Assembly: GCA_017304685.1 (NCBI GenBank)
Contig: JAFKLR010000007.1
Location: 1 to 54,506, forward strand
Direction: 5' to 3'
Length of the DNA stretch: 54,506 nucleotides
Source of the DNA: Sphingobacteriia bacterium
GTDB lineage: Bacteria > Pseudomonadota > Alphaproteobacteria > Rickettsiales > 33-17
The notes under the pieces are model-generated. The model was not told the DNA's origin and did not search any database. It worked only from the letters and a program-made list of their open reading frames with translations. Shown in pieces: positions 26,910 through 36,751 of this stretch. The position numbers and the translations under genes are program-made. The number at the start of each line of letters is the position of its first letter. The stretch's first letter is position 1.

Positions 26910-27885
26910 ATTCCTTAGTTAAATGAAATCGTCTATTTACTTTACCGTCCCCACTATTTTCTAAATGAACAACCCCATAAATATTATCAATAAGAAGATC
27001 TTTTATATCTTGAGCACCATAATCACTCACGTCACCGTTATCTTTTAAATATCTAATAATTCTATCAATTGCAGCCATTGGGCTATTAGCATGAATAGTT
27101 GCAAGTGTTCCATTATGTCCATTATCTAAAGCTGATACAAAAGCACAGGCATTTTCCAATCTTATTTCGCCAATTATAACTCGATCCGGACGCATTCTTA
27201 GAGTTGTATTTAATAGTTCTTTTAATATATTTTTTTCTTTTAATCCGTATTTTTCAGGATAAAGTATCGAACACCAGTTAGGATGAGGTAAAATAAGTTC
27301 TTTAGTACCCTCTAAAGTTATAATTCTTTCATTTAGATTTATTTTTCTAGCTAAAGCATTTAAAAGGGTAGTTTTGCGAGTACCAGTAGCACCTGCTATT
27401 AAAATTGTTCTTTTAGATTCAACTGCCTTACTCAAAATATCTGAAAATGTAGAATCTTTTTCAAATTCAAGTAAGTTATTATATTCGCGAATAGAGTATG
27501 ACGAATCATATATGTCATTAAAATTTAATTCGTTTTCTTCAAAAATTTTACCCCTATTAAGCCTTATAGCTGCTGCAAATCTATTCTTCGTATATTCGCC
27601 TGAAATCACCTGGATTCTGTTACCACTAAACTCAAGTGAGGTTACAGGGGTTTCATATGGATCATAAAAAATATCTTGAGCTGCTGCTAAGTGAAATATA
27701 AATCTATCTAAATTGTATAAACTTAAATTCTCATCTTCATGTCTTTCCCAATCTTTACTGATAGTCTCTAAAAACACTTCTCCTGGTTTATTAATAATAA
27801 TTTCAGTCACATCTTCTCTTTCAAAGTATTTCTGTAAGTATTTATAAAAATCTCTTAAATAAATAGATTTATTAAGTAATTCCAT
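26887..27885 (-). CDS. virB11: VirB11-type secretion ATPase with altered Walker A
   Basis: 332 residues. N-terminal domain with FEREDVTEIIINKPGEVFLE (21-40) as in VirB11. Further C-terminal motifs are present: RMRPDRVIIGEIR (Asp box/Walker B region) and NGHNGTLATIHANSP (His box). The Walker A is GATGTRKTT (165-173), where GxxxxGKT is expected, so Arg170 replaces the second Gly (codon CGC at 27378-27376, one base from GGC). This ATPase powers substrate transfer and pilus assembly. It follows the 630-residue protein directly and overlaps virD4. Activity may be reduced unless the change is tolerated. Confidence 0.9.
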   Translation of the reverse strand: MELLNKSIYLRDFYKYLQKYFEREDVTEIIINKPGEVFLETISKDWERHEDENLSLYNLDRFIFHLAAAQDIFYDPYETPVTSLEFSGNRIQVISGEYTKNRFAAAIRLNRGKIFEENELNFNDIYDSSYSIREYNNLLEFEKDSTFSDILSKAVESKRTILIAGATGTRKTTLLNALARKINLNERIITLEGTKELILPHPNWCSILYPEKYGLKEKNILKELLNTTLRMRPDRVIIGEIRLENACAFVSALDNGHNGTLATIHANSPMAAIDRIIRYLKDNGDVSDYGAQDIKDLLIDNIYGVVHLENSGDGKVNRRFHLTKEFAHEFAA

Positions 27886-27886
27886 T

Positions 27887-29779
27887 CTACTTACCTATTT
27901 CTTTTAAATATTTTTGCACCTCTGGGGTATTTAATTCATCTAATAAAGTTCCTGTACCACAGACCTTCTCCTTACCAATTAATTCCTGTTTATTTATGAA
28001 TAATGAACCATCACCTCTTTTATAGGTTTTATATTTATTAAAAGTTACTAAATCACATTTAGGTTCTGTACAATCAAGCTTAAATATTGGTTGATTTTTT
28101 CTATCTTTAGTTCTACCAGTATTATATAATGAAACTTTCCAATACGGTAATTGATCACTTAGAATATCATTAACAACTGTTCCATTAGCTATCCAAGGTT
28201 TACTATTTCTAGGATTATCCATTAAACAATATTCATAAACATCAGTTATGTAAGGACTATAACCATGATCTCCGTTTGATAAACCATATGAGGCTTTCAA
28301 TTCGCCAAAATTATATTTTTTTGCATGGTATTTAAATTTTGGATCTACTCTACTTATTAAGGTTCCGTAACCTTCATTTGTTTGAGGGAAATAATTTAAA
28401 ATATCTCCAGCATAAATTAATGGATTATTCGTAGCTGCGTTAAAAATATTTTCATTTCTTAAATGAATTCTAGCCCCAGACTGGGTTTCTTCTTTTACAT
28501 ATGCAGCATTTGATAATAATGAATAAGGTATATCTAAGATAGTCTTACAACCTTCAACTAATATTTCCTTTTCTTGATCTTTAATATAGGTTGAAACTTT
28601 GAATTTTGATATTTTATCTAGGTCATTGTTATCATAACCACAATCTTTGTAAAAATGTTCTAAAGCATCGCCAGAAGGAGTACATCTTTCTCCTACATAA
28701 ATTTTTTGACCATTTTCAATGTAAAAAGTGCTTTTATTTATTTTAGAATAACCACCATTTTCATTAGTTTTAATAAAATGTGTATAGCGGTCTTCACAAT
28801 CTTCTGTATGGAAATTAGTATTATCTTCTGCATAACACCCAGGGGCTAATTCTTTCATTCTACCATTTAAAACGTAGTATCTTCTTTTATATACTAATGG
28901 ACCCACATCAGTTTCAGTGACTTTACAGCCATCAGTTGTCTCTTCAATGCTTATAATTTGATCTAAATCATCTTTACACCCTTCTACAGGAATTACAGAT
29001 CCGTTAGAATTATTAGTGTAATTTAACTTATATTGATTATATACCCTTCCCTCATCTATCTTAATGTTTACACCACATGAGTCATAATCCTTTACGATTG
29101 GAAAGATGGTGGTTGATTCTTTACAGTCATTTTGAGGTACACCATCAATTAATGTTTGCTCTTGAACAATCGCTTTCATAGAAGCTAAGTCTACTTTAAT
29201 TTCACAGCCGTCAGTAGTTTTAAGTACTACAGGTTTTTGCTTTGCAGTAAAAATATCCTTAATTTCAGGAAGTGTCTTTTCTTTCTGTGCGTTACCATAA
29301 CCCCCAACAAATGAGGGGTTAGTTGAATTATAATTAGGTTGTTTGATATTTTCTTTTTTGTCCTCTCTTATCTGTTGTTTTTTTAATGCTTCATATGCTT
29401 CAACGAGAACTTGAGGGTCGCCTATAGCATTTATTTTATCACCTACTTCTAAACCTTTTTCTTTTTTTACCGTAATATCACTTTCAAAAGTTTTAGAAAG
29501 AGGAATTGTTTTATCATTTAAAGTGGCACTATGCCATTGTATCTTATTCTTTTGATTGGTTCCGTTATCTTTAACATCACTTATATTACCTATAAGTTTC
29601 ATATTATTAATACCATACTCAACGCCTTTATCTTTTACTTCACTAATCTTAGCAACTTGCTTTTCTTTAATATTTTCAACTGAAAGCCTTACAATTTTCT
29701 TATTTGGTTTATCCACTTCTGCACTAGCACTCCAAATAGCAAATGATATTAAAAACACGCTTAATATTAATCTTAGCAT
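27887..29779 (-). CDS. Secreted Cys-rich repeat protein inside the virB operon
   Basis: 630 residues with a signal peptide (1-20). After a Lys-rich linker (about 30-170) come several degenerate repeats of about 45-50 residues sharing a D-G-C start and a G-C end (for example TTDGCEIKVD, EETTDGCKV, DSCGVNIK, PVEGCKDDL, APGCYAEDN, DCGYDNNDL). A C-terminal region without repeats holds more Cys. It sits between virB10 and virB11, where no core virB gene belongs, with one base to virB11. It looks like an exported, disulfide-bonded surface protein, possibly a mating-pair stabiliser or adhesin linked to the T4SS. I do not recognise the family. Confidence 0.75.
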   Translation of the reverse strand: MLRLILSVFLISFAIWSASAEVDKPNKKIVRLSVENIKEKQVAKISEVKDKGVEYGINNMKLIGNISDVKDNGTNQKNKIQWHSATLNDKTIPLSKTFESDITVKKEKGLEVGDKINAIGDPQVLVEAYEALKKQQIREDKKENIKQPNYNSTNPSFVGGYGNAQKEKTLPEIKDIFTAKQKPVVLKTTDGCEIKVDLASMKAIVQEQTLIDGVPQNDCKESTTIFPIVKDYDSCGVNIKIDEGRVYNQYKLNYTNNSNGSVIPVEGCKDDLDQIISIEETTDGCKVTETDVGPLVYKRRYYVLNGRMKELAPGCYAEDNTNFHTEDCEDRYTHFIKTNENGGYSKINKSTFYIENGQKIYVGERCTPSGDALEHFYKDCGYDNNDLDKISKFKVSTYIKDQEKEILVEGCKTILDIPYSLLSNAAYVKEETQSGARIHLRNENIFNAATNNPLIYAGDILNYFPQTNEGYGTLISRVDPKFKYHAKKYNFGELKASYGLSNGDHGYSPYITDVYEYCLMDNPRNSKPWIANGTVVNDILSDQLPYWKVSLYNTGRTKDRKNQPIFKLDCTEPKCDLVTFNKYKTYKRGDGSLFINKQELIGKEKVCGTGTLLDELNTPEVQKYLKEIGK

Positions 29780-30816
29780 TATTTTCTCCCTTCAATTATT
29801 TGTCCCATTACGACCGCTTCATCAGGTTCAGGAAATATAATATTATCCTCAATAATTAACTGAGCGAGAGTAGCTTTAGGTACTCTTATAGTTGGATTAA
29901 TATCTAAGTTTTTCTCTAAAGACTTAGCATTAACCTGATTAAATTCTCTCTGTATAGAATTTGCTACGGCTCTTCCTCGTTCATCATAAATTGGAATTGC
30001 TAACTGCGAACTTGCTGCAATTGTTGCAACAAGCAGCGCCATTCCATATTTTTCTTTTAATTTGTTATCTAATTCTCCTGCTAACCCTGATTTTCCTTCT
30101 TGATCTGAAAGCAAAGTTTCATTTGTAAATTTTATAAATCTGCCATCAGGAGTGATTATCTTTGTGATAATCATATTTAATCTATCATCCCCTACTTTGG
30201 ATAAAGGCTTATAAGAGCCCATAATGCTTGACCCTCTTGGAATTAATATTTTATTACCATGAGAGGCATATATATTTTCTGATACCTGACCTAATATTTT
30301 ACCCGATAAGGTAGATAGGGTTTCATTATAAAGCGTTACATCTATTATACTTCCTGCCACTAACGTTCTTTTTAAATTTATAGGAGCAGTAGTTGTTGCT
30401 ATTGGTTCTTCAATATCACGAAGAAGTAAGTTAGATTGTTGGTTTTCTCTTAATATGAACTTATTATCATCTTTTGAATCAAGAAGAATATGTTGCCTAG
30501 CTCTTTCAGCATGTTTCAGTTTTATTAATTCTTCACGTTGCTTTCTAATTTTTATAGAATCATCATCTATTTCATTATATTTGAACAAATGCTCAGGCTT
30601 TGGCGCTTCTACTATTTCTTCTTTGACTTCTTCATTATGTTCTGGAAAAAAATCTTCAGGTAAATTACCTTCCTTCTGATTAGATTTATGAATAATAATA
30701 TTTTTTGCATTATTATTATGTGAATCTACATTTCTTAAGTAAAGAAGGAGAGTTCCTAGACCAAATAATACAAAAACTATACTTGCGATAATCAGAGCTT
30801 TAGTCTTATCCATCAT
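29779..30816 (-). CDS. virB10: VirB10-type T4SS scaffold
   Basis: 345 residues. An N-terminal transmembrane helix lies at about 8-26, then a charged linker (35-120). The C-terminal TrbI/VirB10 domain starts near LVAGSIIDVTLYNETLSTLS and includes ILIPRGSSIMGSY, typical of the family. It spans both membranes and senses ATPase energy for channel gating. The start has GGAG at good spacing to the second ATG (30813) as well. It follows virB9 with a few bases' overlap, consistent with the classical virB8-9-10 order. The usual proline-rich linker is replaced by a Glu/Lys/Asn-rich one. Confidence 0.88.
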   Translation of the reverse strand: MMDKTKALIIASIVFVLFGLGTLLLYLRNVDSHNNNAKNIIIHKSNQKEGNLPEDFFPEHNEEVKEEIVEAPKPEHLFKYNEIDDDSIKIRKQREELIKLKHAERARQHILLDSKDDNKFILRENQQSNLLLRDIEEPIATTTAPINLKRTLVAGSIIDVTLYNETLSTLSGKILGQVSENIYASHGNKILIPRGSSIMGSYKPLSKVGDDRLNMIITKIITPDGRFIKFTNETLLSDQEGKSGLAGELDNKLKEKYGMALLVATIAASSQLAIPIYDERGRAVANSIQREFNQVNAKSLEKNLDINPTIRVPKATLAQLIIEDNIIFPEPDEAVVMGQIIEGRK

Positions 30817-31724
30817 TTTCTCCTTTTAACGCAAACTACTTTATCACCATGTCGGATAGTAAAGTTTTCAAGAGAAATAGTTTTAACAATTACAAACCCG
30901 TCAGCATGTTCTCTATTAACGAGATTGTCATAACCATCACGTACAACATATATAACGGGATAGCGACCAGTAAAGAACGGTTTGCGGTAATCGAAATAAG
31001 TAAATTCACCATTATCATATACTGCGATAGGTGCAATATCTTCAGAGCCTGGAGAGGCTAAAATATCATATTTGGTATTTATTTTATCTGGGTCCACGCC
31101 AGTTTCTAAGAAATCATATCTTTTTTGAGCAATTTCAAATTTTTTTGAAAGATTTGGTTCTTCTAAATTACTACTATATAATTGAAAAATACCTAAAGGA
31201 TCAATTACTCTATTATTTACATAAACAAGAAAATGAGGTTTTTCAGTTGAATTGGTATTTATACTTTTGATGTAAAAAACATATCTAGTTCCTGATTCAC
31301 CATAAACTTTTATGTCAGTATCAACCCCTGAGGTTAAGGCTTTTAATACTAAATCAGTCTTATTATCAGGTACGATTTCTCCCCAAAACCCTACCCTATC
31401 ACCTAAAATAAAGCTTTTAATTCTTTCTGGTAGAACTATTGTGGTAGTAGAGAATAACCTCAAAGTTAAGGGAATAGTTTTCTTACGATCGAAGTCTACT
31501 TCAATTATAGTTTCAGGATTTTTAGATTTAGCAAGTACATGCTGAATTGCGTCCATTTCTATAGATGTATTTAATAAATCTTTACTTTCTTCTTTTAATT
31601 TATCTTCTACAGCAGAAATTTCATCGCTCACCACTTCAGCTAAAGTGATATTTAATGATAATAATTGGAATGTTATAAGGAATGTACTTAATCCTAAATA
31701 CTTAATCACTTTCTTTTTCATCAT
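30813..31724 (-). CDS. virB9: VirB9-type outer-membrane complex protein
   Basis: About 303 residues from ATG 31724, with AGG six bases before it; an in-frame TTG at 31736 is rejected. The signal peptide ends near TLA-E. The N-terminal beta domain contains IVLPERIKSFILGD and W-G-E-I; the C-terminal domain contains FTYFDYRKPFFTGRYPVIYVV, as in VirB9/CagX/TrbG. With VirB7 and VirB10 it forms the outer-membrane core. It overlaps the virB8 stop and nearly touches virB10. N-terminal divergence from classical VirB9 leaves a TraK-like reading possible, but the gene order favours VirB9. Confidence 0.82.
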   Translation of the reverse strand: MMKKKVIKYLGLSTFLITFQLLSLNITLAEVVSDEISAVEDKLKEESKDLLNTSIEMDAIQHVLAKSKNPETIIEVDFDRKKTIPLTLRLFSTTTIVLPERIKSFILGDRVGFWGEIVPDNKTDLVLKALTSGVDTDIKVYGESGTRYVFYIKSINTNSTEKPHFLVYVNNRVIDPLGIFQLYSSNLEEPNLSKKFEIAQKRYDFLETGVDPDKINTKYDILASPGSEDIAPIAVYDNGEFTYFDYRKPFFTGRYPVIYVVRDGYDNLVNREHADGFVIVKTISLENFTIRHGDKVVCVKRRK

Positions 31725-32376
31725 TTTTTGCCTCAATTGTGTAAGAAGTAATTAAAAGACCTATAGGATTACTATCTGCTCTTTCATGGGTAACAATTCT
31801 TTCACCCTGAAGTTCAAAACCTATTTCAGCTTTCCAAGATTTAGAAATCCTTTTCTCATTTGGTGAAACATCAATCGTATCAAAATCAATTACCGCAGTA
31901 TTATTAGAAAGTAAGGTAGCAGATTTTATAACCACTTTCCTTTTGTAGTTACTTAGCTTATTGATGTAATCATTGTATTCTTTTGCCGCTGATTTAAGTA
32001 ATTCTGGGTCAGAATAAGTTTTTAAAAACGCTACTCTTTGTATATCTTTATTAAAGCCTTCAATCCCGTGTCTATTTTGTACATATTTTCTTAGGAAATA
32101 TTTTATAGTTAGATTTCTCTCATTATCTCCTTGTTCTTCAATACTAGGCATTACTTTAAAGGCTACGCTATCCGTATCCGACAGAATAACAAATAATGGT
32201 TTTGGTTTATAAGCAGCAATAACTAGCCCTAAAACTAATATGACTAAAAAAGCAAAACCTAAAAGCACAGTTAAGAGTTTATTATTTTTAGAAAGAATTT
32301 CATTTAAGCGCGCTTCTTTTATATAAGTTTGAAAAAGCGTGATTGAATTTTCTTTAGTATCATCAATTATCTGCAT
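31702..32376 (-). CDS. virB8: VirB8-type inner-membrane assembly protein
   Basis: 224 residues. A short cytoplasmic N-terminus, one transmembrane helix (about 34-56) and a periplasmic domain with alternating helices and strands (KYFLRKYVQNRHGIEGF, then VVIKSATLLSNNTAVIDFD). The layout and the neighbours match VirB8. It is a scaffold for channel assembly in the inner membrane. It starts 14 bases inside the end of the tiny virB7 gene, and its end overlaps virB9. The central fold is diverged, as is usual in virB8 families. Confidence 0.85.
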   Translation of the reverse strand: MQIIDDTKENSITLFQTYIKEARLNEILSKNNKLLTVLLGFAFLVILVLGLVIAAYKPKPLFVILSDTDSVAFKVMPSIEEQGDNERNLTIKYFLRKYVQNRHGIEGFNKDIQRVAFLKTYSDPELLKSAAKEYNDYINKLSNYKRKVVIKSATLLSNNTAVIDFDTIDVSPNEKRISKSWKAEIGFELQGERIVTHERADSNPIGLLITSYTIEAKNDEKESD

Positions 32377-32524
32377 GATTTTTAAGCCTCTTCATGTTTT
32401 TACAGTCACCAGCGCAAGGACTTCTGTAATCGTAACTAGTATTTTTTTTAGGTCCCAATACGGAATTCGCTGATGAACTACACCCGCCTAGAATTAATAA
32501 ACAAACAATCAAAAACTTTTTCAT
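32363..32524 (-). CDS. virB7: VirB7-type lipoprotein
   Basis: 53 residues, short enough to be missed by automatic gene calling. It begins MKKFLIVCLLILGGCSSS: a lipoprotein signal peptide with lipobox LGGC, so the mature protein starts at Cys15. The remainder is polar with two more cysteines (PCAGDC). VirB7 lipoproteins of this size anchor VirB9 to the outer membrane. The position, between virB6 and virB8, is the expected one. Overlap with virB8 is 14 bases; the upstream virB6 stop lies 10 bases before its start. The call rests on order, length and lipobox. Confidence 0.8.
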   Translation of the reverse strand: MKKFLIVCLLILGGCSSSANSVLGPKKNTSYDYRSPCAGDCKNMKRLKNHADN

Positions 32525-32534
32525 ATCAGCTCTC

Positions 32535-33557
32535 TTACTTTTTAATTATAAAACTATGGTTGTTACCAAATTCCTTAGCCATCTCGGTACTAATATTTGA
32601 GATAGTACCTTTACTTTTTTGAGCAAGACCACCAAGAATCTTACCAGCTGAAGTACCTAAAAAACTACCTGTAGCGGTAGCAAGCATTGTGGCTGCACCT
32701 TGAAAACCTTGTGAAGTGCTTCCTGAAAGAATAGCATCGGATAATTCATAAGAACGCTTTATTAAAAATAAGGTTATTAAAGAATATCCTAATATTGAAA
32801 AAAGTAATTCCACCAGGTTATGTGGAGGTTCGTTTGAATTGAGTAAAGCATCTACTTCACTACCTATTTTTAATTTTATGACATTAATTGTAATTGCCAC
32901 TATTAAGGTTGCAAATATTGGAGGTAAATTGTAATGAAAATACCCTTTAATCATTGCTTTAAAATATTTACGGCTTTCAGGAAATACTGCTAAAGGAATT
33001 GTTATAGGAGCCGTACAGAATAATACTATTCCAGCAATATTTCCTAATATAAATAAATACGCTATATAAAGAGATAAAATAAAGAATATAAATTCAATAA
33101 TCCAAGCTAAAATAGTGATCTTCCAGCTCGTTAGTTTAAAACCTATTATTGAGGTTTCTGTATCGGCCGTAATTTTATCTGATAAATTATTAATTTTAAC
33201 TGTCATGTTGTGAAATTCATCAAAGACATTACTTCCTTCATTAGAAATCAATGACAATATGAACTGAGGCATTTTAGTTATAAAATGATCTAAAGGCTTA
33301 TAAATGGTATTGATAAAAAATGTGCTATTTGTTGCAATTGATAATGCGAAAGGAATACCTATTGTTATCATACAAAGATTAGTTAGGTCTAATTTTGAAG
33401 ACCCAGCTCTTAATTGCATAAAATAATAAATATAAAAAACAGCTATTATTGCACCGTAAAATGACGCAAAGGATTGTCCTATACCATCATATAATACAGC
33501 TAATGTAATAGGTAAACCTTTAGTAAAATTTGCGGCAAATACAGCAATATTTATCAT
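32535..33557 (-). CDS. virB6: VirB6-type polytopic inner-membrane protein
   Basis: 340 residues with about five to seven hydrophobic segments (for instance near 28-47, 62-80, 150-190 and 205-230), an extended loop between the first pair and the central group, and a polar, Gly-rich C-terminus. This fits the TrbL/VirB6 family, which forms part of the inner-membrane channel. It overlaps the virB5 stop by four bases. Position between virB5 and virB7 supports the name. No sequence motif is diagnostic. Confidence 0.8.
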   Translation of the reverse strand: MINIAVFAANFTKGLPITLAVLYDGIGQSFASFYGAIIAVFYIYYFMQLRAGSSKLDLTNLCMITIGIPFALSIATNSTFFINTIYKPLDHFITKMPQFILSLISNEGSNVFDEFHNMTVKINNLSDKITADTETSIIGFKLTSWKITILAWIIEFIFFILSLYIAYLFILGNIAGIVLFCTAPITIPLAVFPESRKYFKAMIKGYFHYNLPPIFATLIVAITINVIKLKIGSEVDALLNSNEPPHNLVELLFSILGYSLITLFLIKRSYELSDAILSGSTSQGFQGAATMLATATGSFLGTSAGKILGGLAQKSKGTISNISTEMAKEFGNNHSFIIKK

Positions 33558-34384
33558 TTACAATACCCCATAGCTTTTAAAGCAGAAGTACATTCATCAA
33601 ATTCAAGTTTTTTCTTTGGATTATTTAGATTTTTTCTCGAATTTTCTAAGATTTGCTCAGTGGTCGGTATTATACCTTTCCTTTTCTTAGTATTCTCACT
33701 TACTTCAGATTCTACACCAACATATTTAGAGGTTGCTTCAGCTACTGCTAATTTATCAAGAGTTCTTGATATTTTAAGTATAGCTACTAAAATTTCAGCT
33801 AAATATCTATTTTCTAAATCAGCTTTTTCAGCTAAATCTTTAGTTGTGTTGATTTCTTGAGCAAGCCTTTCAGCATTTTTTAAGGATCTTTCAGATTCAC
33901 TTAAATTACTTTGAGAATTTATAATCAGATCTTTTAAAGCTCTTTGTCTCACTTCATTTCTTTGGTTTTCAAATAGGTAAGACATTTCTTTAGAAGAAGG
34001 AACAAAAGTATCATCTAATGCTTTACTTATTACTTCGTAATTACTGATATCTGAATTACTACTGTTTGCTATCAACTTATGAAATACAGGTATTTGATTT
34101 TTTATATTATTTCTAATTTTACTTATATCTTGGTCTAAACCTATACCTTTGTTGTAATTACCTTCTAAACCCGAGCGCATTTGCTTTATTTCACTAGTGT
34201 TTTGCTTCAAGTTAGTAATCATTTTATTTAAAGCTTCTAAATTAGCTTCAAATTTTCCATATGCCCCTGGGTCATTAACTACGTACGCACCTCCAGGTAT
34301 TGGACCTAAGGCTTGAGTTGATTGATTTAATAGACAGGTACTTAAAACGGTTGTTATCATAAGGTTTTTAATCATTTTATTCAT
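33554..34384 (-). CDS. virB5: VirB5-type pilus-tip protein
   Basis: 276 residues. A signal peptide ends near QSTQA-LG. The rest is mostly helix with coiled-coil spacing (for example about 40-75 and 140-200) and two C-terminal cysteines. VirB5 proteins are minor pilus components that contact the recipient. GGGGGA stands at a proper distance before the ATG. It lies directly after virB4 and overlaps virB6. Identity is mainly from position and predicted structure, because virB5 sequences are poorly conserved. Confidence 0.75.
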   Translation of the reverse strand: MNKMIKNLMITTVLSTCLLNQSTQALGPIPGGAYVVNDPGAYGKFEANLEALNKMITNLKQNTSEIKQMRSGLEGNYNKGIGLDQDISKIRNNIKNQIPVFHKLIANSSNSDISNYEVISKALDDTFVPSSKEMSYLFENQRNEVRQRALKDLIINSQSNLSESERSLKNAERLAQEINTTKDLAEKADLENRYLAEILVAILKISRTLDKLAVAEATSKYVGVESEVSENTKKRKGIIPTTEQILENSRKNLNNPKKKLEFDECTSALKAMGYCK

Positions 34385-36751
34385 TTATTCCCCCAAATAT
34401 TTTTCTATCCAATTATCTGGATATTGTTGTTTATATGATTTCATAGCTTCTACATTGTCTTTTTGAGAACTAAGTAATTTTAGGTTTTTACCTAAATGTG
34501 ATAGGTTTACATCTAGTATTACTGATTTTCCACTTTCTTTCTTTTTAACAAGAACTTGATAAGGTTCAGTACAATTAACAATCCAGTTAAACTCACTTTC
34601 GTTTAAACCTAATGATTCTATGTAATATTTTTTTTGATCTTTAGCGCTACTATTAGGAAAGAAAATAGCTGTCGCCATATTATTTATAAATGATTGACCT
34701 GCTGGTGTTTCAATAACGGTTTTAACATCTTGAATAACACCTATAATAGCGCCAGTAACTTTACGCCATTCTCTTACTGCAATGTCTATAAATCTAGCAA
34801 ATAAAGGGTGTGTTATAAATTTATGCAATTCATCGATAACGCACACAAATGGTACATTTTCTCTTTGCGTATAGTCCATAAAGGCATGAAAAATATATGT
34901 CGCAAGTGGTTCTATTATTTTTTCATCCTTTAATGCTTCGTCCATATCAAAGCATACTATTCTTTTCTGAAACGCAAGGTCATCTTCTTTATTATCAAAA
35001 AGGCTCGCAAAGACATTCGAGTCATTATGGGCCGTATATTCTTTTGTCCATTTACTTAATTTAGACTTTAAAGATGAAGAATCTTTCTCATTACTTATAA
35101 AAGAAACAAGAGCCTTTGAAAGAGTTATAACGTCAGAATGTTTAGCATTATAAAAATCGCTTACATTTTTCCTTATTACGTTTGCTTGCTGATCAGTAAC
35201 ATTTCCCGCTAAACTAACTAAGAAATTTTCTAAAAATGCTCTATTTTTCATCGAATCAGGTAACGAAAAGGGATTAAGCTTTATTTTATCATTTATCGGA
35301 TCAGAATAAGCTCCATCAAATGCTTCAGTGAATATTTTCATACCACTTTTACTATCAAAACCAAGAATCCGTAAGTCTTTGTATTTAAGGCAATTCAATA
35401 AAAGATAAGTGATAAGAGTAGTTTTTCCACGTCCTGAAGAACCAAATATTAAGGTATGCCCTTTAACTTTTTCTTCATCACTATCATGAAATATAAACCC
35501 GTAATAACTATTACCTGGAGTTCTAAAATAAGCTACAGGTTCATTACCAAAATCACATTTAGTAAAACCATGATCAGACGCAATAAAATTTATAGACGAA
35601 GCAACATTCATTGAGGTTACTTCTCTTCCCCTGGCTTTTACAAGTGATTCATAAAAATCTGGATACACACCAAAGAAAGCTGCTTTAATATTTAAAGTTT
35701 CAAAAGTTATATCAATACCAAATTGATTGAATAACGCTCTTACTTGACTGTATGAATTATCAAGATCCTCTTGGCTTGAAGCTTTTATTCTTAAAGTGAA
35801 GGTTTGCTTAGGAATATTTAACTCATCAAAACTTACTTTTTCTCCTATTTCTTCAAGCTCCATTACACTTGTTTGAGCAAACCTCTTGATCATAGCAAGT
35901 TTACCTTGCCTACTTTCAATCTCTTTAAGGGTTTTTTCTTTATTAAGGCCTTTTACAATTTGATATAAATTATACTCAATTGGCATTTCATTTAGTTTTG
36001 TAAACATCCAAGAATAAATTTCTTTAGAAAGCTCCTTAATTACTACATATTTACAATATCTTTTTTCATTTTTATCTTTGTCTTCGTAAGTTATAACTCC
36101 AGTAAATGGGTCCATCTCTACATTTGTTAGACCTAATTTATAACCCAAATCTACTAAATTATTCTCCCTTTTAAGTGGATTTAGATAGTCACTTGAGCCA
36201 TTAACGTAATCTTTCCAAAAGTTTAAAAGTTCATTATTTACGTTAAGTATTTTTGGCGCTATATAATTAAAATAATTTATAACTTCTGTTACCTTTTCAT
36301 TTAAGGAAATAGTCGAGCGTTCTATATCAAGCAAGTTTATAGATTTACCTTTTCTAGCTAGAACACTAATAACTATATAATCCTGTTGAATATATACTTC
36401 ACCTACCCTTTTTAATGATAAGTCCACTATTTCTTTTAAATAAGGATTTTCACTGTTGTTAGTAAGAGTAAGCTTTCCAGCCTTTTTTCTAATTGAATGA
36501 AAACAGTAACTAAAATTAGAATCTATTTTCTTAAGGAAGTTATGTCTCAAATTATAATGATTTATATTGTCTTCTTCTGTCAGGCAAGTATAGTCAATGC
36601 CACTTAATTTAATTACTTGTAGTAAATGCCCTTCTTTTGTGACAATAGTTTTTCCATCCTTTAAAACTTCTAATAAAGGAATTTCATCAGCATAAAAATA
36701 ATAATCTGTTTTTTGCTTGGTTTCAGTAAAAGGCAGAATTTTAGCTAACAT
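34385..36751 (-). CDS. virB4: VirB4-type secretion ATPase
   Basis: 788 residues, normal for VirB4. The CagE/TrbE N-terminal domain is followed by the ATPase core with Walker A GSSGRGKTT (437-445) and Walker B CVIDELHKF. The C-terminal HerA/VirD4-like part ends near NWIEKYLGE. It energises pilus biogenesis and substrate passage at the inner membrane. It overlaps virB3 by 11 bases and abuts virB5. It is intact, and is the best marker for the secretion-system class in this window. Confidence 0.92.
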   Translation of the reverse strand: MLAKILPFTETKQKTDYYFYADEIPLLEVLKDGKTIVTKEGHLLQVIKLSGIDYTCLTEEDNINHYNLRHNFLKKIDSNFSYCFHSIRKKAGKLTLTNNSENPYLKEIVDLSLKRVGEVYIQQDYIVISVLARKGKSINLLDIERSTISLNEKVTEVINYFNYIAPKILNVNNELLNFWKDYVNGSSDYLNPLKRENNLVDLGYKLGLTNVEMDPFTGVITYEDKDKNEKRYCKYVVIKELSKEIYSWMFTKLNEMPIEYNLYQIVKGLNKEKTLKEIESRQGKLAMIKRFAQTSVMELEEIGEKVSFDELNIPKQTFTLRIKASSQEDLDNSYSQVRALFNQFGIDITFETLNIKAAFFGVYPDFYESLVKARGREVTSMNVASSINFIASDHGFTKCDFGNEPVAYFRTPGNSYYGFIFHDSDEEKVKGHTLIFGSSGRGKTTLITYLLLNCLKYKDLRILGFDSKSGMKIFTEAFDGAYSDPINDKIKLNPFSLPDSMKNRAFLENFLVSLAGNVTDQQANVIRKNVSDFYNAKHSDVITLSKALVSFISNEKDSSSLKSKLSKWTKEYTAHNDSNVFASLFDNKEDDLAFQKRIVCFDMDEALKDEKIIEPLATYIFHAFMDYTQRENVPFVCVIDELHKFITHPLFARFIDIAVREWRKVTGAIIGVIQDVKTVIETPAGQSFINNMATAIFFPNSSAKDQKKYYIESLGLNESEFNWIVNCTEPYQVLVKKKESGKSVILDVNLSHLGKNLKLLSSQKDNVEAMKSYKQQYPDNWIEKYLGE

